From Blastococcus sp. HT6-30 (GTDB lineage Bacteria; Actinomycetota; Actinomycetes; Mycobacteriales; Geodermatophilaceae): a stretch of DNA of 64,000 nucleotides. Position numbers and translations under genes: made by a program. Below the pieces are notes generated by a model. The model was not told the DNA's origin, ran no database searches, and saw only the letters and a program-made list of their open reading frames with translations. This document shows positions 47,413-56,179 of this stretch, piece after piece. Within the stretch, counting starts at the first letter, position 1; each line of letters opens with the position of its first letter. The stretch spans positions 268,001-332,000 of the forward strand of contig NZ_CP155792.1 of assembly GCF_039729015.1 (NCBI RefSeq). The letters are read 5' to 3'.

Positions 47413-48495
47413 TTGTCCCCATCATCACCGCATGCCCGGTCGGACGTCACGGCAGCGCAAGACCAGCCCGAGTCGTCGGAGGGGCTGTCCGGCAAGCGCC
47501 TCCGTCGTGGTTCGGTGGCTGCGGCCCTGGCGGCGCTCCTGCTGGTGATCGGCGTGGCCGTCATCAGGCAGTCGGACGGGGAGCCGGGGAGGACAACCGG
47601 TGATTCGGGGGCAGCGCCCGCCGGCCAGTGGTTGTCGGGGGCCGCGGGCACAGGAGTGTCGTCCGGTGAGTTCGGTGAATGGCGGGGCCGGCCGGTTGAC
47701 ATCGTCGGCCAGTGGTCGGACACCAATGAGGCAATGGTGCACCTGTGGGACATGGCACCCGGTTCGCAGTGGTGGGACTGGGACGGCCCGATCGACACCG
47801 CCATCGGCGCCATCGGCCCGGACGAGACGTGGGCGCAGGCAGCGGCCGGGGCCTACGACACGCGGTGGCGGCAGTCCCTCACCAATCTGCGGAACTTGCG
47901 CGGCGATCGCGGGACCCTTTACATCCGCTTCGCGCACGAGATGAACGGCAACTGGTATCCGTGGTCGGTGGATGCGGGTGAAGCGGAGGACTTCCAGTCG
48001 GCCTGGAAGCGGTTCCGGGCCCTTCAGCAGGAGATATACCCCGAGTCCAAGTTGGTCTTTTCCCTCAACCGGGAGTCGGTCGACAGCGGCATCGACTGGC
48101 GGGAGACCTTTCCCGGGGCCGAGTACGTCGACGTGATGTCCGTCGACTACTACAACCAGTTTCCGTACGTTGGGACTGCGCAGGACTGGGTGGAGAGCCT
48201 GGACGACGTCGATGCCTACGGCGCCCCGAAGGGGCTGGAGGGGCACCGGCAGTTCGCCGAGAGCGTGGGCCTCCCGCTGGCCGTCTCCGAGTGGTCGGGC
48301 AACGCCGACTGGGGAGACTCCCCGGCCTTCATCGAGGGCATGCACGACTTTTTCAGTACCCATGCCGGGGACGGGCCCGGCGAAATCCTGTACGAGATCC
48401 TTTTCAACGTCGACGGCTATGACCGGCGGTTCTACATGTACGGCGACGGGGTGCGCATGCCCGAGTCGGCGGAGGCCTACCGCAACCTCTGGTAA
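47413..48495 (+). CDS. GH26-family glycoside hydrolase, membrane-anchored paralog
   Basis: 360 residues from TTG 47413 with GGAGG six bases upstream. An N-terminal anchor helix (SVAAALAALLLVIGVAVI) replaces the lipobox of the first copy. The catalytic domain (from residue 70) is highly similar: YIRFAHEMNGNWYPW, DVMSVDYYNQFPYVG, PLAVSEWSGNADWGD, YDRRFYMYGDGVRMP. All catalytic positions are kept in both. The anchoring difference suggests that one copy is membrane-bound and the other lipid-anchored for different positions in the envelope. Confidence 0.9.
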   Translation: MSPSSPHARSDVTAAQDQPESSEGLSGKRLRRGSVAAALAALLLVIGVAVIRQSDGEPGRTTGDSGAAPAGQWLSGAAGTGVSSGEFGEWRGRPVDIVGQWSDTNEAMVHLWDMAPGSQWWDWDGPIDTAIGAIGPDETWAQAAAGAYDTRWRQSLTNLRNLRGDRGTLYIRFAHEMNGNWYPWSVDAGEAEDFQSAWKRFRALQQEIYPESKLVFSLNRESVDSGIDWRETFPGAEYVDVMSVDYYNQFPYVGTAQDWVESLDDVDAYGAPKGLEGHRQFAESVGLPLAVSEWSGNADWGDSPAFIEGMHDFFSTHAGDGPGEILYEILFNVDGYDRRFYMYGDGVRMPESAEAYRNLW

Positions 48496-48649
48496 GACTC
48501 AGCTGCCCGGACTGGCGATGCGCCGGATCGCCGACCTGCACCCCGGCGTGGAAAGGCCGACGCCCGTGACGCCTACGTCATCCGTGCTGGAGTGAGTTTT
48601 CGGTCCAGAGGTGGCCGCCACCGCCGTCGTTGAACTGTTGAGGCGGCCC

Positions 48650-48836
48650 GGCGGGACGGCGCACTGGCGGGCCACCGCCAGCTGCTCACCAGGCCGCCCC
48701 GCGCCGGCGGGCAGCTGATAACCGATGTGCTGGCCGAGCAGGCCGTGGTGGTGCCCGACAGTGCTGCGGCGGACGAGGTGCGGCCCAGGCTGGCCGCCGT
48801 GCTCGCCCAGCGGCGGGCCATCGCCCCGCCGACGTC
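48650..48836 (+). pseudogene. IS110 transposase relic, left portion
   Basis: Plus-strand reading GGQLITDVLAEQAVVVPDSA and AADEVRPRLAAVLAQRRAIA matches the middle of IS110 transposases (compare ALDEHTVVVPGS in the relic at 8800-9397). It stops at the TAA target duplication of the IS5-type unit. The continuation of the same protein reappears at 50660. The 150 bases between the GH26 gene and this fragment hold nothing recognised. Confidence 0.7.
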
Positions 48837-49106
48837 TAAGAGCTCATTTCAGAACGGCGAGTTAGCCATGGCGGATCGGGGCCGCCTCCGACATTGCGAA
48901 CTCAGCCGGTAGATGCTGTCCGAGCGCCGCCGGTAGACGGCACATAGACAGTTGCAGTGAACACCGCTCGGTGATGCACGGCCGCGCCCCGTGGGGCGGT
49001 GTAGATCGTCCGCGTGCTGCTCTGCGGTGGTGCTGACTATGCCGTCTGCAGGGCGGGCTGGTCGATCACCTAGGTCCGGGCCCGTGGACTGCGAGCGAGC
49101 GCGGCG

Positions 49107-49673
49107 GTGGTGGATCTCGCCGATGCCGATGCGATCGAGCGAGCCGTAGGCCAGGTGCGCGCCGAACTGGGCCGCGTCGACGTCTTGGTCAACGCGGCCG
49201 GGACAGACGTGCCTGGTCCGGTGGCCGAGCTCGACGTCGCAGCCTGGGACAGGGTGCTCGCGGTGAATCTGCGCGCGTCGTTCTTGCTGGCCAAGGCGGT
49301 CTGGCCGGACATGCGTGAGAACGGCCGCGGAACCATCCTCAACGTGTCCTCGGTGGCTGGTCGGCGCGGCTGGGCGGATGCCGCGGCCTACTGCTCCGCC
49401 AAGTTCGGGCTCACCGGCCTCACCCAGGCACTCGCGGCCGAAGGCAAGCCGCACCGCATCCGCGCCTGCGTGCTTTACCCCGGCGCCATGGACACTAGCT
49501 GGGGCGTTTGGTCACCGGAAGATCGGACCGGCTCTGCCGAGCCGACCCTGCCCGCCGACGCATTGGCTCCCGATCAGGTCGCCCGCCTGATCAGCTGGAT
49601 CGCCGCCGCCCCGCCGGACGTGGTGCTCAACGAGGTCACCGTCACCCCACTGCTCGAGCAGGGATGGCCGTAG
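49107..49673 (+). pseudogene. 5'-truncated short-chain dehydrogenase/reductase
   Basis: About 188 residues. LGRVDVLVNAAGTDVPGPVA holds the NAG motif. NLRASFLLAKAVWPDM, GTILNVSSVAGRRGWADAAA (catalytic Ser) and YCSAKFGLTGLTQAL (YxxxK) follow. The N-terminal TGxxxGIG cofactor motif is missing, since the readable protein starts VVDLADADAIERAVGQ, so roughly 50 residues are lost. Without the Rossmann loop it should be inactive. It lies within the IS5-type unit. Confidence 0.75.
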
Positions 49674-49700
49674 GGCTGCCAGCGTGCACGGGTAGCCCTA

Positions 49701-49728
49701 CGGCTCGTCCACACCACTGGACGAGCCG
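49701..49728 (+). terminator. Terminator hairpin after the SDR fragment
   Basis: CGGCTCGTCCA at 49701-49711 and TGGACGAGCCG at 49718-49728 form an 11-bp perfect stem with a 6-base loop, 27 bases after the SDR stop. It also lies just beyond the transposase 3' end, so it could shield both genes. Confidence 0.7.
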
Positions 49729-49800
49729 AGTCCAAGTTTCTGGCAGCTGACCCTTCCAACAGGTCACATCCCACAAGGAACGGAAGTCGTCGGTAGCAGA

Positions 49801-50630
49801 TCAGGGCACAGGCCAGGTGCAGGAGGCCGAGATGGATGTCGGCGCGGCGCGTTCGTAGCGGGTGCGTAGCCGCTTGAAGGCGTGCAGCCAGGCGAAGCCG
49901 CGCTCGACGACCCAGCGGGTGCGGCCCAGACCCGAGCCGTGCGCGATGCCGCGGCGGGCGATGCGCGGCGTGATGCCCCGGTCTCGCAGGATCCGCCGGT
50001 ACTTGTCGTGGTCGTAGCCGCGGTCGGCGTAGACCTCGGGAGGCCTGCGACGCGGCCGCCCGCGGCGGCCCCGGATGGGGGGCACCGCATCCAGCAGCGG
50101 GATGAGCTGGGTGATGTCGTTGCGGTTGCCGCCGGTGAGGGTGACTGCCAGCGGGATGCCGCCGGCGTCGCAGATCAGGTGGTGCTTGGAGCCAGGACGA
50201 CCGCGGTCAACCGGCGAGGGCCCGACGTGGTCCCCCCTTTGAGCGCCCGGACGTGAGAGCCGTCCACGGCGCACCGGTCCAGGTCCAGATGGTCGCTGGC
50301 ACGCAGCTCGGCCAGCAGAGCCTGGTGCAGCGCCCGCCAGACGCCGGCCTCGGTCCAGTCCCGCAGCCGCCGCCAGCAGGTGACACCCGAGCAACCGACG
50401 AGCCCGGTGGGCAGCTGGTTCCAAGAGATTCCGGTCTTGAGCACGAACACGATGCCGGCCAGCGCGGCACGGTCATCGACCGGCCGACGCCCCGGATGAC
50501 GATGCCGGCGCGGCTTCGGCGCCGGCAGCAGCGGCCAAACCCGTTCCCACACTCCATCGGGCACCAGTTCCTCGATCACCAGAACAGCCTCTGCGTGTCG
50601 CCCGCCAACCAGAGGAGGCGCGCCGGTCAT
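49801..50630 (-). CDS. IS5-family transposase expressed through a -1 frameshift
   Basis: The first frame (50630 down to about 50210) has the N-terminal DUF4096-like domain (PDGVWERVWPLLPAPKPRRH, TGISWNQLPTGLVG) and reaches DRCAVDGSHVRALKGG with the first catalytic Asp. The rest (GPSPVDRGRPGSKHHLICDA, EVYADRGYDHDKYRRILRD, WVVERGFAWLHAFKRLRTRY) is in the -1 frame. The junction is AAAGGGGGG on the minus strand, a slippery A3G6 sequence of the kind used for programmed shifting in the IS427 group. All three catalytic acidic residues are present, so the enzyme may be functional. Confidence 0.82.
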
Positions 50631-50659
50631 TCTGAAACCAGTTCTAAGGGATCCTCGCT

Positions 50660-50900
50660 GGTCACCTCCTAGCCAACGTCTCGATGCCCGACGCGAGGGT
50701 CAGGATTACAGTTCGCATCCTGCTCGAGGTCGGCGACGGCAGCGCCGTCCCCACGGCCGACGACATCTCACAGGCCTGCTGCGACCGCGAACACGCCGCC
50801 GATAAGTGCCACAACGCCGCCCTCATCTGCCTGGCCCGCCGCCGAGTCGACGCCTCTGGGCAGTACTCCGCGGCGGCACCACATACCAACCGGAGGCTGC
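50660..50900 (+). pseudogene. IS110 transposase relic, right portion
   Basis: This continues the protein interrupted at 48836: HLLANVSMPDARVRITVRIL (family: HPLxxVLTSMPGVGVRTxARIL), EVGDGSAVPTADD, then after an internal deletion KCHNAALICLARRR, and in another frame LWAVLRGGTTYQPE. The order and strand match the left portion, showing that one IS110 gene was split by the IS5-type unit and then decayed. Confidence 0.75.
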
Positions 50901-50986
50901 CTCAGCGGCTTTACCAGCCCATAGGAACACCCCCGGTCGGGCCACCGCTTTCTGCGTCCGGCCGTACCCGGGGCGGTGGTCGTCGA

Positions 50987-52309
50987 CTACCTGGGGACCG
51001 GAGGGACTGCGGGCAGCGGTTCCTTGACGCGCTGAAGAGACTCCGCGGTCGAGGCGCCGGCGGCCTGCCCGGCGGGAGGCTCTCCCCGCGACACCTCCGC
51101 GGGACCACGGTTGCGCAGCGGCGGGAGCATGAGAATCCAGAACAAAGTGAGAAACACCTGGGTGTGCTGCAGGAATGAAGCATTCACGTAGACGTAGAGG
51201 AGTAGCAGTCCTGCGGTCCAGGGGCGGGCCCGTACCCCGACGAGCAGCAGAAATAGGAGCACCACCAGGATGCCCAGAACGCCGAGAATGCCGTACTCGT
51301 ACAGCACCTTGGGCATGAGGGGTTGGGTGATGGCGCCTAGCCCCTCGCTGATGAGGTAGTTATCAGCTGTGCCCGCACCGTGACCGATCGCAGCAGGGAT
51401 CTCGTCGTCGAACGAGGGAGGCAGCAAAGCTGTGTAGGGCTGGACCAGGCGAAAGCTCGAACTCGTCTCCGGGTTCGTTGCTTCGGTCGATCGCTCGAGG
51501 TAGCGCTCACCCAGCGGGGTCAGCGTGGCCACGAGCACTGCGAGGATGCCAGCCGGCAAGGCCGTCAGCAGGTTGCGCCGGTACCCGGTCAAAGCCAGCG
51601 CGACCACGGCGGGCAGGAGGACTACGAAGCCACTGCCGGCCAGGGGCGGCACCATCCCGACGAGCAGGACGCTGACCTGGAGCCACCCACTGCCCCGATA
51701 CAGAGCCAGCGCTACCGCGAGGCCCAAGAACATCGACAGGAACGACGGCTCGAGGAATAGGACCCCGTTGGAGCGGTAGAGGGAATCGCCGTAGGCGATG
51801 GGATCACCCGTGTTGTAGAAGTCCAGAAGCAGAATGTCGGGGACGATAAGCGATAGGTAGTCGCGGTAAGCCACACCGAGGTACTGGATCACCATCTGGG
51901 CGACCGACACGCCGGCGAAGACGGTCATTAGCCTCAGATAGACGCGGTGGACTCGGTCGACTGCCTCCGGCCCCAGGTTCGCCGTGACGGCGACCATGGC
52001 GTAGAGAGCGACGACCAGGCCGAGGGAGAAGATCGACGGAGCGCCCCCGAGGGCTAGCTGGACGAGTGTGCAGACTCCGGCGGTTCCCCAGATGAGGGCC
52101 AGCGCCGGCAGCCTGGCCGGCGCGATGCGGAATTCACCTGAGCGCAGTCCCGCTGCCAGGAGGAGCAGGACCACGGGGACCATCAACGGGATCTGGCCCT
52201 CGCCGTAGGGGACACCCAGGCGCTGGAAGAGCATGGAGCTGACAAGCAGGGTGATGGTGCAAGGTGCCTTCGCCGCCCACCCCCGGACAGCCGTTGTATC
52301 CGGCACCAT
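50987..52309 (-). CDS. Wzy-like polymerase/O-antigen ligase family membrane protein
   Basis: 440 residues with about ten to twelve hydrophobic segments and a large loop (roughly residues 265-330, ERYLERSTEATNPETSSSFR, IGHGAGTADNYLISEGL). This is typical of the O-antigen ligase/polymerase superfamily, where loop arginines and a G-x-G region bind substrate. It lies two bases after the chain-length protein stop, so the pair is co-transcribed. It is the second polymerase of the window and belongs with the flippase at 53540. The C-terminal tail is Pro/Ala-rich and cytoplasmic. Confidence 0.8.
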   Translation of the reverse strand: MVPDTTAVRGWAAKAPCTITLLVSSMLFQRLGVPYGEGQIPLMVPVVLLLLAAGLRSGEFRIAPARLPALALIWGTAGVCTLVQLALGGAPSIFSLGLVVALYAMVAVTANLGPEAVDRVHRVYLRLMTVFAGVSVAQMVIQYLGVAYRDYLSLIVPDILLLDFYNTGDPIAYGDSLYRSNGVLFLEPSFLSMFLGLAVALALYRGSGWLQVSVLLVGMVPPLAGSGFVVLLPAVVALALTGYRRNLLTALPAGILAVLVATLTPLGERYLERSTEATNPETSSSFRLVQPYTALLPPSFDDEIPAAIGHGAGTADNYLISEGLGAITQPLMPKVLYEYGILGVLGILVVLLFLLLVGVRARPWTAGLLLLYVYVNASFLQHTQVFLTLFWILMLPPLRNRGPAEVSRGEPPAGQAAGASTAESLQRVKEPLPAVPPVPR

Positions 52310-52311
52310 TC

Positions 52312-53394
52312 CTAGTCGGCCGCGTACCCGGTCGCTGGGCCGGGCGCGGAGCGAGCGCTCCTACCGAACAGGAAGAACACGATGCAGACCCCGATAAAGA
52401 GGCCGATCGCAGCACCGAGGACGAGTGCAGTCGCAAGGGATAGCGACGAGGGCTCCTCAGGCGTCGACGGCTCACGCAGCAGGAACGCCTGTCCGGGGAA
52501 GCTTTCCGCCGTCCCCCGGAGTGTTTCCTGCTGGCCGAGTTGGTCGGCCAGGCGGTTCCCGATGTCGGCGCTCCGGGTGGCAAGCCGGTCGGCGCGGGCG
52601 CTCAGAACGCCGTAGGCGGGTGCAGTCACCGGCGTGGCCGCGAGCTGGGCGCTGACCTCTCCCAGCTCCGCGTCCACGGCCTCCAGTTCGCCGACGAGCC
52701 GGTCGATCGTGGGCTGGAGAAGATCTGCCTGCCGCTGAATAGCATCCACTCCGGAGTCGCGGACGTGGTTGACGTAGGCGCTGGTCAGCGTGGTGGTCAA
52801 CGCGGCTGCCTCATCCGGCTCATCGGCGGGACCGGCTATCGTCAGCAGGCTGGTCCCTGGCCGGACCTCGACCGCAACCGCCTCACGGAGGTCCTCGGGA
52901 TCCATGTCGAGTGAGTCCGCTGCCTGCCCGATGACCGCGTCGGACAGGACCACCTGCCGTTGATCGGTTACCTGCCGGTCCAAGGCCTCGGGGTTCTCAG
53001 GCGCTGGCGGGGAGCCCAGGTACTCGAGGGCGTCCGGGTCCCACAGGATCTGCGCCTCGCTCGTGTACTCCGGGCCGGCGAGCGTGCTGCCGACTCCGAC
53101 GGCCGCGGCGCCGAGCGCTGTGCTCACGAGCACGATGGCTACCGACTGCTTCGTACGCGACCGACCCCACCGCGGCTGGGAGGGCTTACCGTTCGCAGCG
53201 GGCTGCTCCGGCCGCGACAGCACCGAGTCGTTCGCGGAGACTGGCTCATCGGTGCGAGCGGACGACGTCCGGGTGGAAGTCAGGTCAGCCTCCAAGCGTG
53301 GCCACTGTGCGCCTGGTGGCCCCTCGCGGAGCGCTCCTGTTCCCTGGCGCAGCAAGCGAAAGCCTATCGCACGGCTCGTGGCACGGTCGCTCAT
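52312..53394 (-). CDS. Chain-length determinant (Wzz-like) protein without kinase domain
   Basis: 360 residues from ATG 53394; the frame is open to 53577 without family similarity. A cytoplasmic Ser/Arg-rich tail precedes the first helix (QSVAIVLVSTALGAAAVGVG), then a long extracytoplasmic region with coiled-coil character (about 120-300: RQADLLQPTIDRLVGELEAV), then the second helix (SLATALVLGAAIGLFIGVCI) and a short tail. This is the Wzz/PCP architecture lacking Walker motifs. It controls polymer length for the adjacent polymerase. Note that the BY-kinase at 19148 could act in trans. Confidence 0.82.
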   Translation of the reverse strand: MSDRATSRAIGFRLLRQGTGALREGPPGAQWPRLEADLTSTRTSSARTDEPVSANDSVLSRPEQPAANGKPSQPRWGRSRTKQSVAIVLVSTALGAAAVGVGSTLAGPEYTSEAQILWDPDALEYLGSPPAPENPEALDRQVTDQRQVVLSDAVIGQAADSLDMDPEDLREAVAVEVRPGTSLLTIAGPADEPDEAAALTTTLTSAYVNHVRDSGVDAIQRQADLLQPTIDRLVGELEAVDAELGEVSAQLAATPVTAPAYGVLSARADRLATRSADIGNRLADQLGQQETLRGTAESFPGQAFLLREPSTPEEPSSLSLATALVLGAAIGLFIGVCIVFFLFGRSARSAPGPATGYAAD

Positions 53395-53539
53395 CGCAGG
53401 GGTGTGACGCGAAGGCCACCCGATCGGGTCAGTGCGGCCGTCCGCGCAACCCTGGCAGTTACCGTGTCGGCGTGAGCAGGAGCCGATCGGCTGCGTGTCC
53501 GGCCGGCGATCCATTCCACGCCCCGCCGGGGGATTGCTG

Positions 53540-54841
53540 GTGAGCGGATTCTCGGGCACGGAGCCGGCTCCGGTCACCCCTCAGGGCCGTCGTGGAGTCG
53601 TCGTCCGCCTCGCTCGCCGGGCCGGCTGGGGGGTGTTCGACCAGGCCCTCTCGAGCTTCGGCAACCTGCTGCTGGCCGTGCTCGTCGCCCGAGCGGTGGA
53701 CGTGCACGCCTTCGGTGCCTTCACCGTGGCGTTCAGCGTCTACACCATCGCCGTTCAGGTCTCGCGGACGCTCGTGAGCCAACCGCTGGCCATCCGGTAC
53801 GCCGGGGTGCCGGTCGACGAGTACCGGGCGGCGAGTGGCCTCTCGACCGGGACGGCGTTGGCCATCGGGTTGGCGGCGGCCGTACCGCTCGCCGCACTGG
53901 GCCTGCTCCTCGGGGGGACGGTCGGTCACGCGCTCGCGACCGTGGGCCTCCTGCTTCCCGGCCTGCTGGTCCACGACGCGTGGCGAGTTGCCTTCACCGC
54001 CCACGGGCGGCCCGACCAGGCCGCACTCATCGACGGCACGTGGCTCCTGGTCCAGGTAGGCGGAGTCGCCGGCCTGCTCGCGGTGGGCATCGACAGCCCG
54101 GTTCCCTACCTCCTGGCCTGGGGGCTGGCGGCCACCGCGGCTGCTGCTCTGGGCGTCGCACGGGGGCGGGTGCGGCCGCAGGTGGTCCGTACCTGGACGT
54201 GGTTGAGTTCCCACTGGGACATCACCCGCTTCCTCCTCTTCGATGCCGTGCTCGTCCAGGGAGCTTTCCAGGGGGCACTGCTGCTGGTGGGAGCGTTGGG
54301 CACGCTTAGCGCCGCCGGCGCCCTCCGTGGCGCCGCAGTGGTGCTCGGGCCAGTGTCCTTGCTGGCCATGAGTGCCATGTCCTTCTCCGTGCCGGAGCTC
54401 GCGCGTCGGCGGCACATGCCTGCGCGGACTCGGCTCGCGGTCGCATCCGGGATCGGCGCGCTCATGGGCACCGCCAGCCTGGCCTGGGGAGCCGTCGCCT
54501 TGCTGCTTCCCGACCAAGCCGGTGTATTCCTGCTGGGCGACACCTGGAGCGGTGTCGAACCCGTGCTGCTGCCCACAGTCATCGGTCAAGCGGCCAACCT
54601 CTTCGCGCTCGGCCCGGTCAGCATGATCCTCGCGATGGCCGCGACCAGAACGGTGTTCCGCATCAACTCCACGCTCGCCGTCCTGCTGGTCGTCCTGGGC
54701 GTCGGCGGCGTATTGACCGGCGGGGCGGTAGGCGCCGCCTACGGGTTCCTCATCGCCTACTGGCTGGTGATGCCGTTGTGGTTCCGCTCGATGTGGAAGC
54801 TCGTGCGCGCAGGGGCTGCCGACCCGGTGCGGCCGGGGTGA
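53540..54841 (+). CDS. Polysaccharide flippase (Wzx/MATE-like)
   Basis: 433 residues from GTG 53540 (GGGGGATT upstream). GWGVFDQALSSFGNLLLAVL and VARAVDVHAFGAFTVAFSVY are the first two helices with the characteristic A-F-G-x-F/Y linker. About twelve helices follow. It exports lipid-linked repeat units of the second system. It is divergent from the Wzz/Wzy pair with 145 bases between starts, which must hold both promoters. The frame is open upstream to 53432, but that segment is non-homologous. Confidence 0.87.
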   Translation: MSGFSGTEPAPVTPQGRRGVVVRLARRAGWGVFDQALSSFGNLLLAVLVARAVDVHAFGAFTVAFSVYTIAVQVSRTLVSQPLAIRYAGVPVDEYRAASGLSTGTALAIGLAAAVPLAALGLLLGGTVGHALATVGLLLPGLLVHDAWRVAFTAHGRPDQAALIDGTWLLVQVGGVAGLLAVGIDSPVPYLLAWGLAATAAAALGVARGRVRPQVVRTWTWLSSHWDITRFLLFDAVLVQGAFQGALLLVGALGTLSAAGALRGAAVVLGPVSLLAMSAMSFSVPELARRRHMPARTRLAVASGIGALMGTASLAWGAVALLLPDQAGVFLLGDTWSGVEPVLLPTVIGQAANLFALGPVSMILAMAATRTVFRINSTLAVLLVVLGVGGVLTGGAVGAAYGFLIAYWLVMPLWFRSMWKLVRAGAADPVRPG

Positions 54842-54937
54842 GCGGGGTCGTCCTTTCGTGAACTCCGCCCATCCCGCGGCGCGGGCACCGTATCGTCTCA
54901 GCCCATCCATGATCGTCTCTCGGAGGGAGGCTGGCTG

Positions 54938-56104
54938 GTGCGAGATCCGGGGCGGCGGCAGCCCGTGATCATCGTCCGTGGCGACACCCGGGCCGTACCC
55001 GACACCACTCGGGCGGAAGACCGACCGAGATCGGATTACACGCTGCTCCGGAAGGAGCTGGGCGCTCGCTTCGTCGACCTGAACGACGTGCAGGCGAGTC
55101 GTCTCGGTCGCCTCACCCGCGCTGTCTGTGGGACGTACGCAGCCCTCGCAGTGACCGCCTTCCGCCAGCGGGGGACCGCCACCGCGTTCGTCAGCAACTC
55201 GGAGAACGAGGCCATCATCTTGGCGCTCCTGCTCAAGCTGACCCGCCGTTCGCTGCCGATCGTCGCCGTGGGCCAGTTCCCGGCGAAGCCGCAGAAGTGG
55301 GCGGCGTGGCGGATCGCCCGCGTGCATACGCACATCCACCGGCTCATGCCACTAGGCAGTGTGCAGGCCGAGCACCTGGTGAACGACCTTGGTGTCCCGG
55401 CGAGCAAGGTGGAGGTGCTGCCGTACGGCATCGATACCGAGTACTGGCAGATGGAGAAGGCGACTCCCCGCCAGATGGATCGGCCGTATGTCATCGCAGC
55501 AGGACTGCAGCATCGCGATTACCGGACGCTGGTGCGGGCGGCCGACGGTCTGGACCTAGAGGTGCTCATCGCGGCGGCGAGCCCTTGGAGCAAGAGCGCC
55601 AATCAGCTGGACGGCGAGGAACAGCCGCCGGGGATCACGGTGGAGTCGCCGAGTCTGGGCGAGTTGCGGGATGCCTACGCCGGGGCCGTCGCGGTGGTGG
55701 TACCTGTTGTCGAGACGAGCTTCCCGGCCGGCACCACCTCCATATTGGAGGCGATGGCGATGAGCAAGCCGGTCATCGTGTCGCGATCCGAGGGTGCCGG
55801 CGACTACGTCACCGACCGCCGGCGCATTCTGCGGCGTGGACCCATGCGGTCGACGTCGGCTACCTATGCGGCGCGGTTCGGTTCGGCGACAGCTCAAGGG
55901 CAAACGGGCCTCCACGTACCCGTCGGTGACGCCGGTGAACTGCGGTCGGTGCTTCAGTGGGTCGCCGACCATCCGGAGGAGGCGGCCGCGGTGGGACAGC
56001 GAGGGCGGGCAACGGTGACGGAGATCTACCGGGTCGAGGACTATGTCGGCCGGATCGCTGCTGCAGTCCGCAGCGGCTTCGCTGAGGAGAAGCATGGCTC
56101 CTGA
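54938..56104 (+). CDS. GT4-type glycosyltransferase
   Basis: 388 residues from GTG 54938, with GGAGGGAGG upstream. FVSNSENEAIILALLLKLTR and VHTHIHRLMPLGSVQAEHL are N-terminal domain features. VLPYGIDTEYWQ marks the start of the donor-binding half, and VVPVVETSFPAGTTSILEAM with AMSKPVIVSRSEGAGDYV is the donor site, with Glu of the EX7E type. The sequence between the halves is unusual for GT4 and the acceptor cannot be predicted. It is followed after 75 bases by a GT8-like gene in the same direction. Confidence 0.82.
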   Translation: MRDPGRRQPVIIVRGDTRAVPDTTRAEDRPRSDYTLLRKELGARFVDLNDVQASRLGRLTRAVCGTYAALAVTAFRQRGTATAFVSNSENEAIILALLLKLTRRSLPIVAVGQFPAKPQKWAAWRIARVHTHIHRLMPLGSVQAEHLVNDLGVPASKVEVLPYGIDTEYWQMEKATPRQMDRPYVIAAGLQHRDYRTLVRAADGLDLEVLIAAASPWSKSANQLDGEEQPPGITVESPSLGELRDAYAGAVAVVVPVVETSFPAGTTSILEAMAMSKPVIVSRSEGAGDYVTDRRRILRRGPMRSTSATYAARFGSATAQGQTGLHVPVGDAGELRSVLQWVADHPEEAAAVGQRGRATVTEIYRVEDYVGRIAAAVRSGFAEEKHGS

Positions 56105-56179
56105 GGGCACCTTTCCGTCAGCATCGGGGGCGTCCCGTGCCCGGTGCTACTGCTCATCCTCGTACGCATTGGAGCGACC

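Larger units (their letters stand above)
48840..50644 (-). mobile_element. IS5-family (IS427-like) unit carrying a passenger gene
   Basis: The inward-reading ends are GAGCTCATTTCAGAACG (48840-48856) and the complement of 50628-50644, GAACTGGTTTCAGAATG, identical in the TTTCAGAA core. Both are flanked by TAA (48837-48839 and 50645-50647), a 3-bp duplication fitting this group. Inside are a transposase (49801-50630), a terminator and a truncated SDR gene. At 1.8 kb it is about twice the usual size. No closer left end was found, so the passenger seems to be part of the unit. About 260 bases at the left (48857-49106) hold nothing recognised. Confidence 0.75.

Noticed and set aside
45872-47428. 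A 518-codon minus-strand open frame
   Set aside because: It is antisense to the first GH26 gene, which has catalytic motifs and a ribosome-binding site.
49740-49800. Left end of a standard-size IS5 element
   Set aside because: No TTTCAGAA-type repeat occurs here. The matching end is at 48840.
53459-55339. A 626-codon minus-strand open frame
   Set aside because: It opposes the flippase and GT4 genes and is rich in Arg, Gly, His and Glu with no domain pattern.
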